DNA from: CAYRFE01 sp964423645 [NCBI: uncultured bacterium]
Lineage (GTDB): Bacteria; Macinerneyibacteriota; Macinerneyibacteria; Macinerneyibacteriales
Direction of reading: 5' to 3'
Length of the DNA: 64,000 nucleotides
NCBI GenBank assembly: GCA_964423645.1
Contig: CAYRFE010000011.1
Location: 33,868 to 97,867, forward strand
The notes under the pieces are model-generated. The model was not told the DNA's origin. It made no database searches and was given only the letters and a program-made list of their open reading frames with translations. This document shows positions 16,507 through 25,199 of the stretch, piece by piece. Position numbers and translations under genes: made by a program. Position 1 is the stretch's first letter. Each line of letters begins with the position of its first letter.

Positions 16507-17331
16507 ATGAGCTATGAGGCATTTTATCATCTGAAAGAAGCTCCTTTTTTTAACATCCCCGACGAAAGGTATTTTTACAAATCCGTACAAGCCGAGAAGG
16601 CAATGTTGAAAATATTTCATGCGGTAAAACGTAAAATGGGACTTTGTGTTGTTACCGGCGGTATCGGAACCGGGAAAACAATGCTCAGTCGAAAATTACT
16701 TGACGCGCTCAATAGTGATTTTTATGAGTCTTCGCTTATTGTTATGGTGCACAGTGAAGCAACGTCTGAATGGTTTTTAAGAAAACTTGCCATTCAGTTT
16801 GGTGTAGAGAACGTAGACCTTCCGAAACCTGCGCTTATCAGTCAATTATATGAACGCCTTACTGAAATTCAAGATGAAGGGCGAATCCCGGTTGTGATCA
16901 TCGATGAAGCAAATATGGTGAAAAATAAAGAATTTTTTGAAGAAATGCGCGGATTACTCAATTTTGAATCTGCACAGGGTAAGTTGTTGAATTTTGTTTT
17001 ATTCGGCTTACCTGAGTTAAAAGAAAATCTCCACCTGGATATACCGCTCGCTCAGCGAATTGCGATCGCCATTGAGATGAAACCTATGGATGAGCGAAAT
17101 ACGATCGCATACATTCGGTACAGACTTTCTGTCGCCGGTGCGCAACGATTGATTTTTAATCAAGATGCGCTTGCCCTTATTTACCGGTATTCGGGTGGTG
17201 TGCCTCGTATAGTCAATACTATCGCGGATAACGCATTGCTTGAGGGTTTTTTTGAGAGGAAAGAAACGGTTGATGGTTCTGTTTTACAAAATACGCTGAT
17301 TGACCTCGGTCTTGTCGTATCTGCTAAATAG
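16507..17331 (+). CDS. GspA/ExeA-type AAA ATPase
   Basis: A 274-residue ATPase beginning with the family's Y-E-A-F-Y-x-L-K-E-x-P-F signature. Walker A is G-G-I-G-T-G-K-T at residues 51-58, Walker B V-V-I-I-D-E at 130-135, and a sensor region follows with F-G-L-P-E-L and Q-R-I. Proteins of this class include GspA/ExeA, which helps insert the type II secretion outer-membrane ring, and TniB/MshM-like helpers of pili. The peptidoglycan-binding C-terminal half of ExeA is missing, as in MshM-like proteins. Its position 9 bases behind the coiled-coil TPR gene and in the pilT operon suggests a role in assembling or positioning an envelope-spanning machine. Confidence 0.8.
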   Translation: MSYEAFYHLKEAPFFNIPDERYFYKSVQAEKAMLKIFHAVKRKMGLCVVTGGIGTGKTMLSRKLLDALNSDFYESSLIVMVHSEATSEWFLRKLAIQFGVENVDLPKPALISQLYERLTEIQDEGRIPVVIIDEANMVKNKEFFEEMRGLLNFESAQGKLLNFVLFGLPELKENLHLDIPLAQRIAIAIEMKPMDERNTIAYIRYRLSVAGAQRLIFNQDALALIYRYSGGVPRIVNTIADNALLEGFFERKETVDGSVLQNTLIDLGLVVSAK

Positions 17332-18141
17332 ATGTCTTTCTGTGATTTTCATCTCCATACTACCTTTTCTGACGGGAAAAAAGTTATTCATGAGGTGTTT
17401 GACATATGCACTCATGCAGATGTTCAATTCATTTCGATTACCGATCATGATGATATCCGTTCAGCGTCGATAATTCCGAAAGAAATACAAACAGTATCGG
17501 GTATTGAGTTGTCATCGCATTATGGCAACGCTGAGATACATTTGTTGGGGTATGGTTATGACGTCGATAATATTCAATTGACACAAGCAATAGAACGTAT
17601 TCGGGTTGAACGTCAAGCACGAATGATACGAATGCTTACGAGAGCGGTTCATTTGAAGTTTCTTCCGGATATAGATTTTTCTCAAGAAATTCATAGCGAT
17701 AAGGTACCGGGACGATCTGCGATGGCGGATTTATTAATTCGACACGGAGCGGCAAAAAGCAGAGATGAAGTGTTTTCGCGTTTTTTGGGAGAAAGAAAAG
17801 TATTGTATGAACCGGTCTTTACGCTAGACGTATTCGAAGCGCTCGACATTTTGCTTCAAGCAGGATGCATAACATCATTTGCGCATCCGCAACGAAGCAA
17901 TAAGGATGAAATTATAAAAAAACTGGTTTCCCGCGGATTACATGCGCTGGAAGCGTATTATCCGTTTCATGATGAAAAAATTACACATTACTATTTGAAT
18001 CTTGCGGCAAAATACTCTATGATGGTGACGGGAGGGAGTGATTATCATTCAGGCGTGTATGCATTCAGTTGCCAAGAAGACAATCTTGAATCTTTTATTG
18101 GTCATGTGCGTGATCGCATCGACCTTCGCTCAAGAAAGTGA
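17332..18141 (+). CDS. PHP-domain phosphoesterase (YciV/TrpH-like)
   Basis: A 269-residue metal-dependent phosphoesterase of the PHP superfamily. The motifs are in order: H-L-H-T-T-F-S-D-G at residues 7-15, T-D-H-D-D near 38, an internal E-L-S-S-H, A-H-P-Q near 185, and G-S-D-Y-H near 235. TrpH/YciV relatives are 5'-3' exonucleases (RNase AM) or 3',5'-nucleotide bisphosphatases that trim RNA ends. The ATG begins on the base after the upstream stop codon with no ribosome site, so it is probably translated by coupling. Its link to the motility-like genes upstream may be only co-transcription. Confidence 0.85.
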   Translation: MSFCDFHLHTTFSDGKKVIHEVFDICTHADVQFISITDHDDIRSASIIPKEIQTVSGIELSSHYGNAEIHLLGYGYDVDNIQLTQAIERIRVERQARMIRMLTRAVHLKFLPDIDFSQEIHSDKVPGRSAMADLLIRHGAAKSRDEVFSRFLGERKVLYEPVFTLDVFEALDILLQAGCITSFAHPQRSNKDEIIKKLVSRGLHALEAYYPFHDEKITHYYLNLAAKYSMMVTGGSDYHSGVYAFSCQEDNLESFIGHVRDRIDLRSRK

Positions 18142-19342
18142 ATTACTTGGCAATATCGAATATTCTCGAGGGCTGCATCGGTATTTTGTTGCAGACAGGG
18201 AATTTGAGTTTTCATTTACCGACTCATTACCCGTGAATTTTTTTAATTCCGATTCTTACAGACGCTTATATGTCCACGACGGGATACGATGCTACTTCCC
18301 GACTGTATCCCGCGCAATTGACAACAGTCGATTGGCGGTGACATTTGATGACGGAGGGTATGAAAATTACTCCTTTTTTTTGCGTAATAGTTCTACGACT
18401 GCATCGGTAAGTTTTTTTACACGTGCTGCTGACGGCTCAATTTCTAAAGAAGCGAAAAATTATTATTTTGACACACGTTTCGGGCGACACAGTGCGACGT
18501 TTTTTTTGATCAATCAATCGGTCGAATTTGAAGCGATTCGCCGCGATACTGTTTTTGCGTATGTTCGATATGGGTTTGAAGGCAACGGATTCGGCGTATC
18601 TGCAGACAGAGAGCTTGTTAAACAGCTTGATGGTGAGATCAATGCACTAGATCATGGTCGATTATTTTATAAAAACATTGCATGTGATATTCGCGGCTTG
18701 GAAGGACTAGCGACACTTCGCGGGTCTCTTACGGCAAAATTTGATTATACGCAATTTAAAACTACGCTGGAAGTCGTGACAATGGGGAACGACATGGATG
18801 TGAATTTTAATACCAGTTACATGGGAGCATATATTACTCGACAAAGTTTTTATGATTGGCTTGGTGATAATCGAATGCGCTATAATGAAGCGGGATATCG
18901 TTATAACGATTACTTTACCGCATATATTCGTCATGTTGAAACAATGCGACATGGAAACATTGCGTGTGACAATGACCTTGTAGCAGGGGTGTTATGGTCA
19001 TATCCCGTACCCCTCACGGAAGAATTTAGTATTGCATTCGATGGTGATGTGATATCTGATCCTGCCTTTTTTAGTACGGCTCACACATCATTGGTATATT
19101 CGAAAGCATTTTTTCAAAATGATCTGAGATGCACGGCATTTATTCGGAACAACTTTTCTGCATCGACAGTATATGCGCCATCTTTTATGACCTGGGATGC
19201 TTATATCGATGCGCTTTTAATCAGTGCACGGTTTTTTGTACTCACTGAAAATATATTTCATCATAAGTTTTATGATTACAACGGATACAAAGGGGAAGGT
19301 TTCAGAGTAAAATTCGGCTTGAGTTGGACATTTTATAATTAA
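18059..19342 (+). CDS. probable outer-membrane beta-barrel protein, unknown function
   Basis: The 427-residue product has a signal peptide (Lys pair, hydrophobic core, then S-T-F-A before Q-E). The mature part consists of alternating aromatic/hydrophobic and polar residues in strand-length stretches, ending in G-L-S-W-T-F-Y-N, much like outer-membrane barrels. I recognise no family. It overlaps the PHP gene by 83 bases in a different frame. The ATG at 18059 is chosen because it begins the signal peptide; an in-frame GTG at 18038 would add seven residues and has only a badly spaced GGAGGGA. It is the last gene of the long operon and the only exported product in it, so it might be the envelope partner of the cytoplasmic machine. 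Confidence 0.65.
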   Translation: MHSVAKKTILNLLLVMCVIASTFAQESELLGNIEYSRGLHRYFVADREFEFSFTDSLPVNFFNSDSYRRLYVHDGIRCYFPTVSRAIDNSRLAVTFDDGGYENYSFFLRNSSTTASVSFFTRAADGSISKEAKNYYFDTRFGRHSATFFLINQSVEFEAIRRDTVFAYVRYGFEGNGFGVSADRELVKQLDGEINALDHGRLFYKNIACDIRGLEGLATLRGSLTAKFDYTQFKTTLEVVTMGNDMDVNFNTSYMGAYITRQSFYDWLGDNRMRYNEAGYRYNDYFTAYIRHVETMRHGNIACDNDLVAGVLWSYPVPLTEEFSIAFDGDVISDPAFFSTAHTSLVYSKAFFQNDLRCTAFIRNNFSASTVYAPSFMTWDAYIDALLISARFFVLTENIFHHKFYDYNGYKGEGFRVKFGLSWTFYN

Positions 19343-19379
19343 ATTTATTCTTACTATGGATATTCTGTGTATTTTCCCC

Positions 19380-19407
19380 TTGAAAAGATTCTAAAAGCCG
19401 CTATTAT
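19380..19407 (+). promoter_or_regulatory. sigma-70-type promoter for secDF
   Basis: TTGAAA at 19380-19385 and TATTAT at 19402-19407 with a 16-base spacer. The start point is predicted about 38 bases before the secD ATG. No clear terminator hairpin with a T-run separates it from the upstream gene. Confidence 0.4.
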
Positions 19408-19451
19408 GGCTTCAAGAATTTCGAAAAAATCTTTGTAAAGGAGTGAACATA

Positions 19452-20861
19452 ATGAAACGTGTAGAAAATTGGAAATGGTTTGTTATTGTTGCGACAGTAT
19501 TAATTGCTGCCATGCTTGCGTTGCCTACGTCCGGTTTGCTCGATAAACTTCCGGAAAACGTGCGTAAAAAACTTCCTCGAAAAGTCAATCTCGGTCTCGA
19601 TTTGCAAGGAGGTATGCATGTCGTGCTTGAAGCGGACATACCTGCACTTCAAAGCAAAATGGCTGAGTCCGGCGAGAAAGTTACCGATGAACTCATCAAA
19701 GAAAAAATGGATCAAGCGCTTTCGGTCATTCGAAATCGTATTGATAAGTTTGGTGTTACCGAGCCGACCATTCAGCGGGAAGGGAAATCACGTATCGTCA
19801 TTGAGTTGCCCGGCGTAAAAGATCCTCAGCGTGTACTTGAGTTGGTAGGAAAAACGGCGTATTTGGAATTCAAACTTGTCGCTGATGTTCCTGCTTCCGA
19901 TTATATTGATGAAAAAGGTGAGCGTATCCCCGGGAAAGTATTGCCGGAGAATATGTCCATTCATTATATGCGTGACAAAAAGACCGGTCAATTGGTGACA
20001 CCGTTGGTCATCCGTAAGGATGTCGTTGTACCCGGTAGCGAGCTTCAGAATGTCTACGCACGTCCCAATCAGAATGCGGTGGGATATGTTGTTGACTTTA
20101 CCTTAAAAACCGAAGGTGCGAAGAAATTCGCACAAATCACCGGTCAATATAAAGGGAGAATGCTTGCGATCGTACTTGATGACGTCGTAATGTCAGCCCC
20201 GCGTATTAATTCAGAGATCCCAAACGGACAAGCGTACATTGAAGGTAATTTTCAACAAGAAGAAGCATTGGATTTAGCTCTTGTCCTGAGAACCGGTGCG
20301 CTCCCCGTGCCGTTGAAAATTGCCGAGAATCGCACCGTCGGTGCATCTTTGGGAAGTGATTCGGTGCGCGACGGATTAAAATCGATTTTATGGGGTTTTA
20401 TAGCAGTCATGATATTTATGGTTTTTTATTATAAAAAGAGCGGTTTTATTGCAGATTTTGCAGTTGTTTTGAATGTTATTATAACGGTCGCCGTAATGGT
20501 TTTGTTTGGAGGAACACTCACTTTACCGGGTATGGCAGGTATGGTGCTTACCATGGGTATGGCAGTTGATGCGAATGTTCTGATCTATGAACGTATCAAA
20601 GAGGAATTGCAGACAGGGAAAAGTGTCGGAAAAGCAGTGGAAAATGGTTTTGATCGTGCCTTTATTACGATATTGGACTCAAATCTTACGACAATTATTA
20701 CGGGCGTAATATTATATAATCTTGGAACAGGGCCAGTTCGCGGATTCGCCGTGACTATGATGATCGGTATACTGGCGAGTATGTTTACGGCAGTATTCGT
20801 ATCTCGTGCGATATTCACTGCGATGCTGTATAAAAAACAAACAGGCTCTTTGAGCATCTGA
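19452..20861 (+). CDS. secD: protein translocase subunit SecD
   Basis: Inner-membrane partner of SecYEG that uses the proton gradient to pull exported proteins to the periplasmic side. The 469-residue product has an N-terminal membrane segment, the L-G-L-D-L-Q-G-G motif at about residue 46, the P1 periplasmic region, and a C-terminal block of five membrane helices including T-L-P-G-M-A-G and G-M-A-V-D-A-N-V-L-I-Y-E-R, the family's helix-4 signature. ATG 19452 is preferred over GTG 19443 because of the AAAGGAG spacing. Co-transcribed with secF, 12 bases downstream. No yajC precedes it. Confidence 0.96.
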   Translation: MKRVENWKWFVIVATVLIAAMLALPTSGLLDKLPENVRKKLPRKVNLGLDLQGGMHVVLEADIPALQSKMAESGEKVTDELIKEKMDQALSVIRNRIDKFGVTEPTIQREGKSRIVIELPGVKDPQRVLELVGKTAYLEFKLVADVPASDYIDEKGERIPGKVLPENMSIHYMRDKKTGQLVTPLVIRKDVVVPGSELQNVYARPNQNAVGYVVDFTLKTEGAKKFAQITGQYKGRMLAIVLDDVVMSAPRINSEIPNGQAYIEGNFQQEEALDLALVLRTGALPVPLKIAENRTVGASLGSDSVRDGLKSILWGFIAVMIFMVFYYKKSGFIADFAVVLNVIITVAVMVLFGGTLTLPGMAGMVLTMGMAVDANVLIYERIKEELQTGKSVGKAVENGFDRAFITILDSNLTTIITGVILYNLGTGPVRGFAVTMMIGILASMFTAVFVSRAIFTAMLYKKQTGSLSI

Positions 20862-20873
20862 GGGGTGAAGCAT

Positions 20874-21767
20874 ATGCAAATGTTAATGAATACGAATATT
20901 AATTTTGTGTCGAAAAAAGTTCGCAGGACTGCGATGCTTATGTCACTTGTGGTTATTATTATAGGCGCAGTGTTTTTTTTCACGAAGGGCATTAATTTGA
21001 GTATCGACTTTACCGGAGGAAATATTCTTCAGTATAAATTTATCTCGGAAGTGAAAATTGAAGAAATGCGTAATGAATTACAGGGCAAGGGTTTAAAGAC
21101 AATTACCTTGCAAAATTTCGGTGATAGTAATGATGAACTGCTCATTCGTATCGGATCTGATGAGGAAACCGAAACCATTAAGATGTATTTGACGCAAAAA
21201 TATCCGGGTTTGGAATTACGCCGTGAAGAAAAAGTGGGTCCGTCGATCGGATCTGATCTGCGTCGTCAAGCGGTGTGGGCAATTATATTTTCTTGGTTGG
21301 GAATTCTTCTTTATGTCGCATGGAGGTTTGAATCCAAATTTGGAGTGGGTGCAATCATTGCACTTGTACATGATGTGTTAATCGTTGTTGCGGTTTTTGT
21401 TATATTGGGCTTAGAGTTTAACTCAACTGTGCTCGCAGCAATTTTGACTATCATCGGATATTCGATTAATGACACGATTGTAATATTTGATCGAATTCGT
21501 GAGATGATGCATTTGGAGAAACCACGATCCGACGATCATTTGTTGGCAGTCATCAACAAGGCTATAAATACAACGTTATCAAGAACAATTATTACGTCTT
21601 TGACTACTCTTTTAGTAGTTTTGATTTTATTCTTTTTCGGTGGAGATGTACTTCATAATTTTGCATTTGCAATGTTAATTGGCATAATTGCAGGAGTATA
21701 CTCTACTATTTTTATTGCAACTCCGGTTATGATCGAATTGAAAATGCGTGTTCTTTTAAAAGACTAA
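20874..21767 (+). CDS. secF: protein translocase subunit SecF
   Basis: Second half of the SecDF translocation motor. The 297-residue product has an N-terminal membrane helix, S-I-D-F-T-G-G at about residue 43, a periplasmic domain, and five C-terminal membrane helices with I-G-Y-S-I-N-D-T-I-V-I-F-D-R-I-R, the SecF signature. Several in-frame ATGs are clustered; 20874 is chosen because GAGGGG lies at suitable distance, and the GTG at 20865 is less likely. A strong terminator follows 6 bases after the stop. Confidence 0.96.
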   Translation: MQMLMNTNINFVSKKVRRTAMLMSLVVIIIGAVFFFTKGINLSIDFTGGNILQYKFISEVKIEEMRNELQGKGLKTITLQNFGDSNDELLIRIGSDEETETIKMYLTQKYPGLELRREEKVGPSIGSDLRRQAVWAIIFSWLGILLYVAWRFESKFGVGAIIALVHDVLIVVAVFVILGLEFNSTVLAAILTIIGYSINDTIVIFDRIREMMHLEKPRSDDHLLAVINKAINTTLSRTIITSLTTLLVVLILFFFGGDVLHNFAFAMLIGIIAGVYSTIFIATPVMIELKMRVLLKD

Positions 21768-21772
21768 TTGCG

Positions 21773-21800
21773 AAAAGCGCCTTTCGGGGCGCTTTTTTTT
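21773..21800 (+). terminator. Rho-independent terminator after secF
   Basis: A 9-bp stem AAAAGCGCC/GGCGCTTTT closes a short loop and runs into eight T's. It ends the secDF transcript. Confidence 0.9.
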
Positions 21801-21823
21801 AACAAGACGGCGGTACAACGGGA

Positions 21824-23755
21824 ATGCAGTATTTATGGGAAGTCAAACATCATGATGAAAAACATGCCGAGGATTTGCAAAAAACCTATGCGGTTCATCC
21901 TATAATCGCTCGTATACTGGCAAACCGTGAGGAACGTATAGGGAATATTGAAGAATTTTTAAACCCTGACATTGAAAAACTGTTTGATCCGTTTTTGTTG
22001 CATGATTGCGAAAAAGCAGTTCTGCTGATCAAAAATGCCATTGCAGAAGGAAAGAAGTTTTGTATATATGGTGATTATGATGTCGATGGTGTGACCTCAA
22101 CGGTCGTGATGATCACGATATTACGACAAATGGGTGCCCATGCGTCATGGTATATACCGAATCGCCTGGACGAGGGATACGGGTTGACCTGTGAAAGCAT
22201 CGAATTTCTCGCATCAGAACAGGTGGATGTTCTGATTACGGTTGATTGCGGTATATCAGATATCGATGCCGTGCAAAGTGCGGTCGATAAGGGTATTACC
22301 GTTATCATTACCGATCACCATATACCTCATAGCGTTTTACCGAATGCTCACGCGATCGTAAACCCGAAAATGGGGGATTATCCCTTTAAAGACCTTGCCG
22401 GAGTCGGTGTCGCATATAAACTTGCATCGGCACTTTTGGGAGAACAACCGCGTGAATTGCTTGACCTTGTGGCAGTGGGAACTGTTGCAGATGTCGTGCC
22501 GTTGCTTTCCGAGAACAGAGCGATTGTTCGCTACGGTCTAAGCCACGTGACAAATAAAGCGTTACGCTTTTTGGTCACCCAAGTAAATAACAATAAACCG
22601 CTCACACCTGATGATGTCGGTTTTAAGATCGCACCGCGGATCAATGCAGTCGGTCGTTTGGGGCATGCGAATGATGCGGTGAGAATGCTTTTTGAAGGGG
22701 ATGAATCGCTCATTTCAGAGTGGGCTCGCACGTTAGAACAGCTCAATACGCAACGTCGTGCCATTGAAGAGGAAATATATCGTGAGGCATGTGAGACAAT
22801 CAGTGCATTACCGAAAGAAGAGACCTTCGTATTGGTTCTTGGCGGTGATTCATGGCATTCGGGAGTAATCGGTATCGTTGCATCACGTATTGCTGAACAT
22901 TATAACAGACCGGTACTTCTTATGAATACATTAGAGGAGTATGCGCGCGGGTCAGGTAGAAGTATTACGAGTATCCATTTATATGATATGGTGAAGTCCC
23001 ATGAATCACTTTTTGAAAGAGTCGGCGGGCATAAACATGCAGTAGGATTTACCTTAAAGAAAGAAAATATCCCCTTGTTGCGCTCTTCGTTAAATTCGTA
23101 TTTTAAAGAACATTATTCGATGAAAGATATTATTCCTGTGCTGAATGCGGATACTGAAGCGGAAATGGAAGAACTCGATAAACAGTATTTTACGGATCTA
23201 CAACGACTTGCGCCTTTTGGCTACATGAATCCTAAGCCGGTACTTATTATCCATGAAGCGTATGCACCTCAAGGTTTTTCAATCGCCGCTGAACGTCATT
23301 TAAGGGGCTCATTGACGAATGGAAATGTCAATCTCTCCTGTATCGGTTTTGACATGGCTCATCACGTGCTCAAACTGTCTAAACATGTAGATATTGCCGG
23401 TGCTGTGGAGATCTCAACATTTGACGGACTACCGCAGATTAAAATTAGAGATATTCGTAACCATATTCGCAACCTGGCGAGTGTTGAGCGAGAAACGATG
23501 GAGCGTATCTATCGATTACTCAAATCATGCGCACCGCTCACGAGGACAGAATTTACGTATAAAGTGTATGAAAAGTGTCGCAATGATCTGATATATGTAG
23601 ACTGGATTTTGTTGGTCTTTGAAGAGTTGGAATATATTCATGCCATCGGGGAACGTATCGAAATTAATACTGATATTTCGTCGGAAAATAAAAAAAGCGA
23701 TGCGTTATTTGAATCTTCTGCATATCGATATGTTATAAAAAATACGTTGCGTTGA
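21824..23755 (+). CDS. recJ: single-stranded-DNA exonuclease RecJ
   Basis: 5'-3' exonuclease of DNA repair and recombination. The 643-residue product has the DHH family motifs: D-Y-D-V-D-G at residues 84-89, D-C-G-I-S near 142, T-D-H-H-I-P near 165, and the DHHA1 part with G-S-G-R-S and G-G-H-K-H-A-V-G near 370-400. It is longer than Escherichia coli RecJ by a C-terminal extension of about 60 residues with a winged-helix-like look. It follows the secF terminator but I found no good promoter or ribosome site before the ATG, so read-through or an unrecognised signal may drive it. Confidence 0.95.
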   Translation: MQYLWEVKHHDEKHAEDLQKTYAVHPIIARILANREERIGNIEEFLNPDIEKLFDPFLLHDCEKAVLLIKNAIAEGKKFCIYGDYDVDGVTSTVVMITILRQMGAHASWYIPNRLDEGYGLTCESIEFLASEQVDVLITVDCGISDIDAVQSAVDKGITVIITDHHIPHSVLPNAHAIVNPKMGDYPFKDLAGVGVAYKLASALLGEQPRELLDLVAVGTVADVVPLLSENRAIVRYGLSHVTNKALRFLVTQVNNNKPLTPDDVGFKIAPRINAVGRLGHANDAVRMLFEGDESLISEWARTLEQLNTQRRAIEEEIYREACETISALPKEETFVLVLGGDSWHSGVIGIVASRIAEHYNRPVLLMNTLEEYARGSGRSITSIHLYDMVKSHESLFERVGGHKHAVGFTLKKENIPLLRSSLNSYFKEHYSMKDIIPVLNADTEAEMEELDKQYFTDLQRLAPFGYMNPKPVLIIHEAYAPQGFSIAAERHLRGSLTNGNVNLSCIGFDMAHHVLKLSKHVDIAGAVEISTFDGLPQIKIRDIRNHIRNLASVERETMERIYRLLKSCAPLTRTEFTYKVYEKCRNDLIYVDWILLVFEELEYIHAIGERIEINTDISSENKKSDALFESSAYRYVIKNTLR

Positions 23756-23833
23756 TCATAACGCACGCAATAATTCAAAATGACGTACCCTTTCTCTGCG
23801 ATCATCGTATCTTTATTTTGAATGTAGCGATAA

Positions 23834-23873
23834 ATTTAGTTATCAAGACCTTTGTAAAACTACCATTTTTTTA
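23834..23873. repeat. short dispersed repeat, copy B
   Basis: Matches 3402-3440 over about 39 bases around the core TCAAGACCTTTG. It ends exactly where copy 2 of the large element begins, so it may mark an insertion neighbourhood. Confidence 0.45.
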
Positions 23874-24072
23874 ATCTAAATGGGTCAAATTCCCCGAAGC
23901 TTGCTTCGGCTTTGCTATTATAGTTTTGTTATTATAAGGGGTGTGGGGACGAAGTCCCCACTATATTAGAAAATAAGCCCCTCCCAAATTCAAAGGGAGG
24001 GGTTTGGGGTGGGCAAACAAATATAGTATTTTTTGGTGAGATACCCCGTAGCTTGCTGCGGGGTAGTTCATT
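23871..24072 (+). repeat. dispersed ~200-bp hairpin element, copy 2
   Basis: Nearly identical to copy 1 (2376) and copy 4 (56209), with all four stems intact. Near the 3' part it reads GGTGAGATACC where copy 1 has GGGGCGATACC and copy 4 GGGGAGATACC. It lies about 115 bases after recJ, in the same orientation as the other copies. Confidence 0.85.
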
Positions 24073-24472
24073 ATGTGCTCCTCCCTCTTTTTAGAAAATA
24101 AAGATAATGTGGAAATTTTGAATTTTGCAAAGTTCGGTACATAGTGAGAGAGTATTGTGGAATCAATGAGTAAAGATCTATGCAGCAAACAAATGGGTCT
24201 CGTATTTATTTTGTTCACCCGATACAAAGCGATGCAAGCTCGCTTATATAACCGCACAGCGATCGCAACTGTACAGGGGCGGAGGAAGCGCCACAAAAAA
24301 TGGTGCTGATCCAAACGCTATAATGTGCGGGAAAATGCTCTTGTGAATATAAGAATCACATTGTGAATGAATGTATGAAATCGACACGCTCACGGTCTTA
24401 TTGTCACATGTTGCAGAGAGTGATTCTCGCAACAGCCTTCACAATGCATTGGTCGTATGAGGTGTTTTTAAC
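24073..24472. other. 400-bp gap with no recognised gene
   Basis: Between the dispersed element and the DUF177 promoter I see no frame with a ribosome site, no tRNA cloverleaf and no long inverted repeat. Minus-strand open frames here are short and have no coding character. It may be decayed DNA or hold an RNA I cannot recognise. Confidence 0.4.
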
Positions 24473-24501
24473 TTGACAAGGGGGGAGTCGGGTTATATAG
24501 T
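24473..24501 (+). promoter_or_regulatory. near-consensus promoter giving an almost leaderless DUF177 mRNA
   Basis: TTGACA at 24473-24478 and TATAGT at 24496-24501 with a 17-base spacer. The predicted start point is 24508, two bases before the ATG at 24510, and there is no room for a ribosome site. It probably drives the whole rpmF-fab-rnc cluster. Confidence 0.6.
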
Positions 24502-24509
24502 TTCGCAAT

Positions 24510-25016
24510 ATGAGACTTGACCTGAGGACATCTATTCACCACCCCGGTCACTATGAGGGGCATGCGGATGCGAGTATTGAAGAAGTACATTTGCCGGTCG
24601 CATATGATTTCAGCGTGAAGCGGCGTGCAGGTGGATATGTACTTGACGGAACGCTTTCAATAGTGTATAACCTTCTCTGCGCCCGTTGCCTGAAGCCATT
24701 TTCGCGGAGCGAAACGGTTCCGTTGCATGTTGTATTAATGAGTAATATGCATGAAGATGCTCAGACAATCGCAGATGAAGATGAAGATATAGTGTATTAT
24801 GAGAATGAAGAAGAGGTGGATTTGACGGAATACTTGCAGGGAGAAGTGCTCCTTGGAGTGCCGTCGAAGGCAGTATGTTCGCATACGTGCAAAGGTTTGT
24901 GTCCGGTATGCGGCGAAAGCATCGAATCGGAGCATTGCACGTGTAAGACGGAACGTATTGATGCCAAATGGGCAAAACTGAATGATATTAAAAGGGAACT
25001 TTACGGAGGTGACTGA
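24510..25016 (+). CDS. DUF177/YceD family protein
   Basis: A 168-residue cytoplasmic protein of the DUF177 (YceD) family, linked to 23S rRNA or ribosome accumulation in plants and bacteria and nearly always found upstream of rpmF. The N-terminal M-R-L-D-L-R, the central L-C-A-R-C-L-K-P-F, an acidic stretch, and the C-terminal C-x3-C-K-G-L-C-P-V-C-G motif with two further Cys are as expected; the cysteines probably bind zinc. No downstream alternative start exists in the conserved N-terminus, so the start codon is likely to be translated without a leader. Followed after 3 bases by rpmF with GGAGGTGA. Confidence 0.85.
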   Translation: MRLDLRTSIHHPGHYEGHADASIEEVHLPVAYDFSVKRRAGGYVLDGTLSIVYNLLCARCLKPFSRSETVPLHVVLMSNMHEDAQTIADEDEDIVYYENEEEVDLTEYLQGEVLLGVPSKAVCSHTCKGLCPVCGESIESEHCTCKTERIDAKWAKLNDIKRELYGGD

Positions 25017-25019
25017 ATC

Positions 25020-25199
25020 ATGGCAAATCCAAAACGCAGAGCGTCAAAACAAAGAAAACATAAACGTAGAACCCATTGGAAGCTGAGTGCTCCTGCTGTC
25101 GTAAAATGCGATAATTGCGGTGAAATGAAACGCCCGCATCGTATTTGCGAAGCATGTGGTTTTTACAACGGCAAGAAAATAATAGCTGTCGGTGAATAA
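25020..25199 (+). CDS. rpmF: 50S ribosomal protein L32
   Basis: A 59-residue basic ribosomal protein, starting M-A-N-P-K-R-R, then a Lys/Arg/His-rich segment, H-W-K-L-S-A-P, and a four-cysteine zinc ribbon (C-D-N-C at residues 30-33 and C-E-A-C at 43-46). Length is standard. GGAGGTGA precedes the ATG. Its stop codon overlaps the fabH ATG in a TAATG, so the two are coupled. The plsX gene that often sits between rpmF and fabH is absent here. Confidence 0.95.
   Translation: MANPKRRASKQRKHKRRTHWKLSAPAVVKCDNCGEMKRPHRICEACGFYNGKKIIAVGE

Noticed and set aside
23961-24314. 117-codon minus-strand frame across the dispersed element and the following gap
   Set aside because: It runs through repeat DNA, has no ribosome site, no coding-like pattern and resembles no family.
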